From NCBI GenBank assembly GCA_001603595.1, contig LUZK01000038.1, forward strand, positions 1 to 63,238: a stretch of 63,238 nucleotides of DNA. Direction: 5' to 3'. Position numbers and translations under genes: made by a program. Positions 62,814 to 63,238 of the stretch are shown one piece after another. This stretch comes from Bacteroidales bacterium Bact_19. GTDB taxonomy: Bacteria > Bacteroidota > Bacteroidia > Bacteroidales > ML635J-15. Position 1 is the first letter of the stretch. Every line of letters begins with the position of its first letter. The notes under the pieces are model-generated. The model had not been told where the DNA came from. It made no database searches and worked only from the letters and a program-made list of their open reading frames with translations.

Positions 62814-63238
62814 ATGAAAAAAGTTTTTCAAAACATTAGTTCTGAGTTGTTGGAAATTTACTCCAAAAAGTTGAAAGTAAATTCTTGTCCTCATTGTAAC
62901 AGTAAGAGATTCATAAAGCACAGCAGATACAAGTACACGCAGCGATTTAAATGTTTGGAATGTGGGCGAACTTTTATTCCGAGTACCGGAACAAGTTTAC
63001 ATTATCTACACAAGAAGGAAGTTTTCCTAGAATATTCAAAGATAATACGTGAACAAGGGCTATTGTCCTTGAAAAAGATGCGAGAGCTTTGTAATATAAG
63101 TCATTTAACGGCCTTTGATTGGAGGCATAAGATATTACTGTCAATACCGGAGCGCAACAGGAGATTTAAGGGAGAAGTTTACTGTGATGATATATGGTTT
63201 GTATACAGTGAGAAGGGGCGAAAGTTAGTGGCAGAAGC
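62814..63238 (+). CDS. IS1595-type transposase, truncated by the window edge
   Basis: The frame from ATG 62814 stays open for 141 codons to the right edge. Its N terminus has a zinc ribbon (CPHCNSKRFIKHSRYKYTQRFKCLECG, Cys24, Cys27, Cys47 and Cys50). GTSLHYLHKKEVFLEYSKII follows, then a helical segment resembling a HTH (KKMRELCNISHLTAFDWRHKIL), and the start of the DDE core FKGEVYCDDIWFVYSEKGRKL with the first catalytic acid. Layout and motifs fit the ISXO2/IS1595 group. The gene is intact as far as visible; its 3' part lies outside the window. Confidence 0.78.
   Translation, partial: MKKVFQNISSELLEIYSKKLKVNSCPHCNSKRFIKHSRYKYTQRFKCLECGRTFIPSTGTSLHYLHKKEVFLEYSKIIREQGLLSLKKMRELCNISHLTAFDWRHKILLSIPERNRRFKGEVYCDDIWFVYSEKGRKLVAE

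Overview
The window reads as a stretch of chromosome from an AT-rich Bacteroidota bacterium, most likely a Bacteroidales or Marinilabiliales relative. The support is: three proteins ending in a type IX secretion (T9SS) type A sorting domain; families largely confined to the phylum (DUF4835, DUF4294, DUF5683, the Bacteroidetes form of RpoZ); the order bamD-rpoZ-coaBC-DUF4835-recN; and many promoters with the Bacteroidetes -7 box TAnnTTTG. No rRNA, CRISPR array, prophage or classical defence island was seen. Most of the window is core housekeeping sequence, with mobile-element debris and unusual simple repeats between genes.

Layout. 1-2022: the tail of an unknown gene, then P5C dehydrogenase. 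2091-3415: a dead IS4-type insertion sequence. 3498-9937 (minus): glnS-coaD, then ispE, a radical-SAM/lipoprotein pair and a PPK2 kinase, then an epimerase. 9997-15518: a secreted S15 hydrolase, an internally deleted IS110 copy, a decayed tetranucleotide tract, a frameshifted cyclophilin and a GH63-like glycosidase. 15703-19604: an SDR/acetoacetate-decarboxylase-like pair, a HAD phosphatase, a lipocalin-like protein, recF and tRNA-Lys. 19836-26621: a large secreted PKD protease and a metal-chelate or corrinoid ABC importer. 27005-31953: bamD-rpoZ-coaBC-DUF4835-recN. 31987-41175: exported unknowns, a 1453-residue adhesin-like T9SS protein, an EamA exporter with lnt, DUF4294, ddl. 41259-48680 (minus): a lytic transglycosylase, DUF5683, parB, parA, a lipoprotein, ribH, a TPR membrane protein, a sodium symporter. 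48774-54237: a secreted esterase and the recR-unknown-unknown-folC operon, both ending in very long RGTT tracts. 54870-57851: a Crp/Fnr regulator divergent from a thiol-redox operon (Trx-like, trxB, Grx fusion, GroES). 57925-62263 (minus): pgi, a CDF transporter, a deoxynucleoside kinase, a propeller protein, a Spy-like protein. 62371-63238: a decayed ~94-bp tandem array leading into a truncated IS1595-type transposase.

Most unusual structure. Three loci carry tracts of the tetranucleotide RGTT (R is A or G), always immediately 3' of a gene, always in the same orientation relative to that gene, with the gene's TAG stop codon inside or at the edge of the tract. Two are pure (62 and 102 consecutive units, varying only at R); one is decayed. 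Two of the three share the same 70-90 bp flank at the distal end. In RNA, any RGUU unit can pair with any other through A-U and G-U pairs alone. This looks like a dispersed, gene-3'-end-targeted repeat family of unknown function.

Limits. All calls come from reading the sequence and from remembered family features. No database search, structure prediction or expression data was used. Promoter and terminator calls are motif-based.
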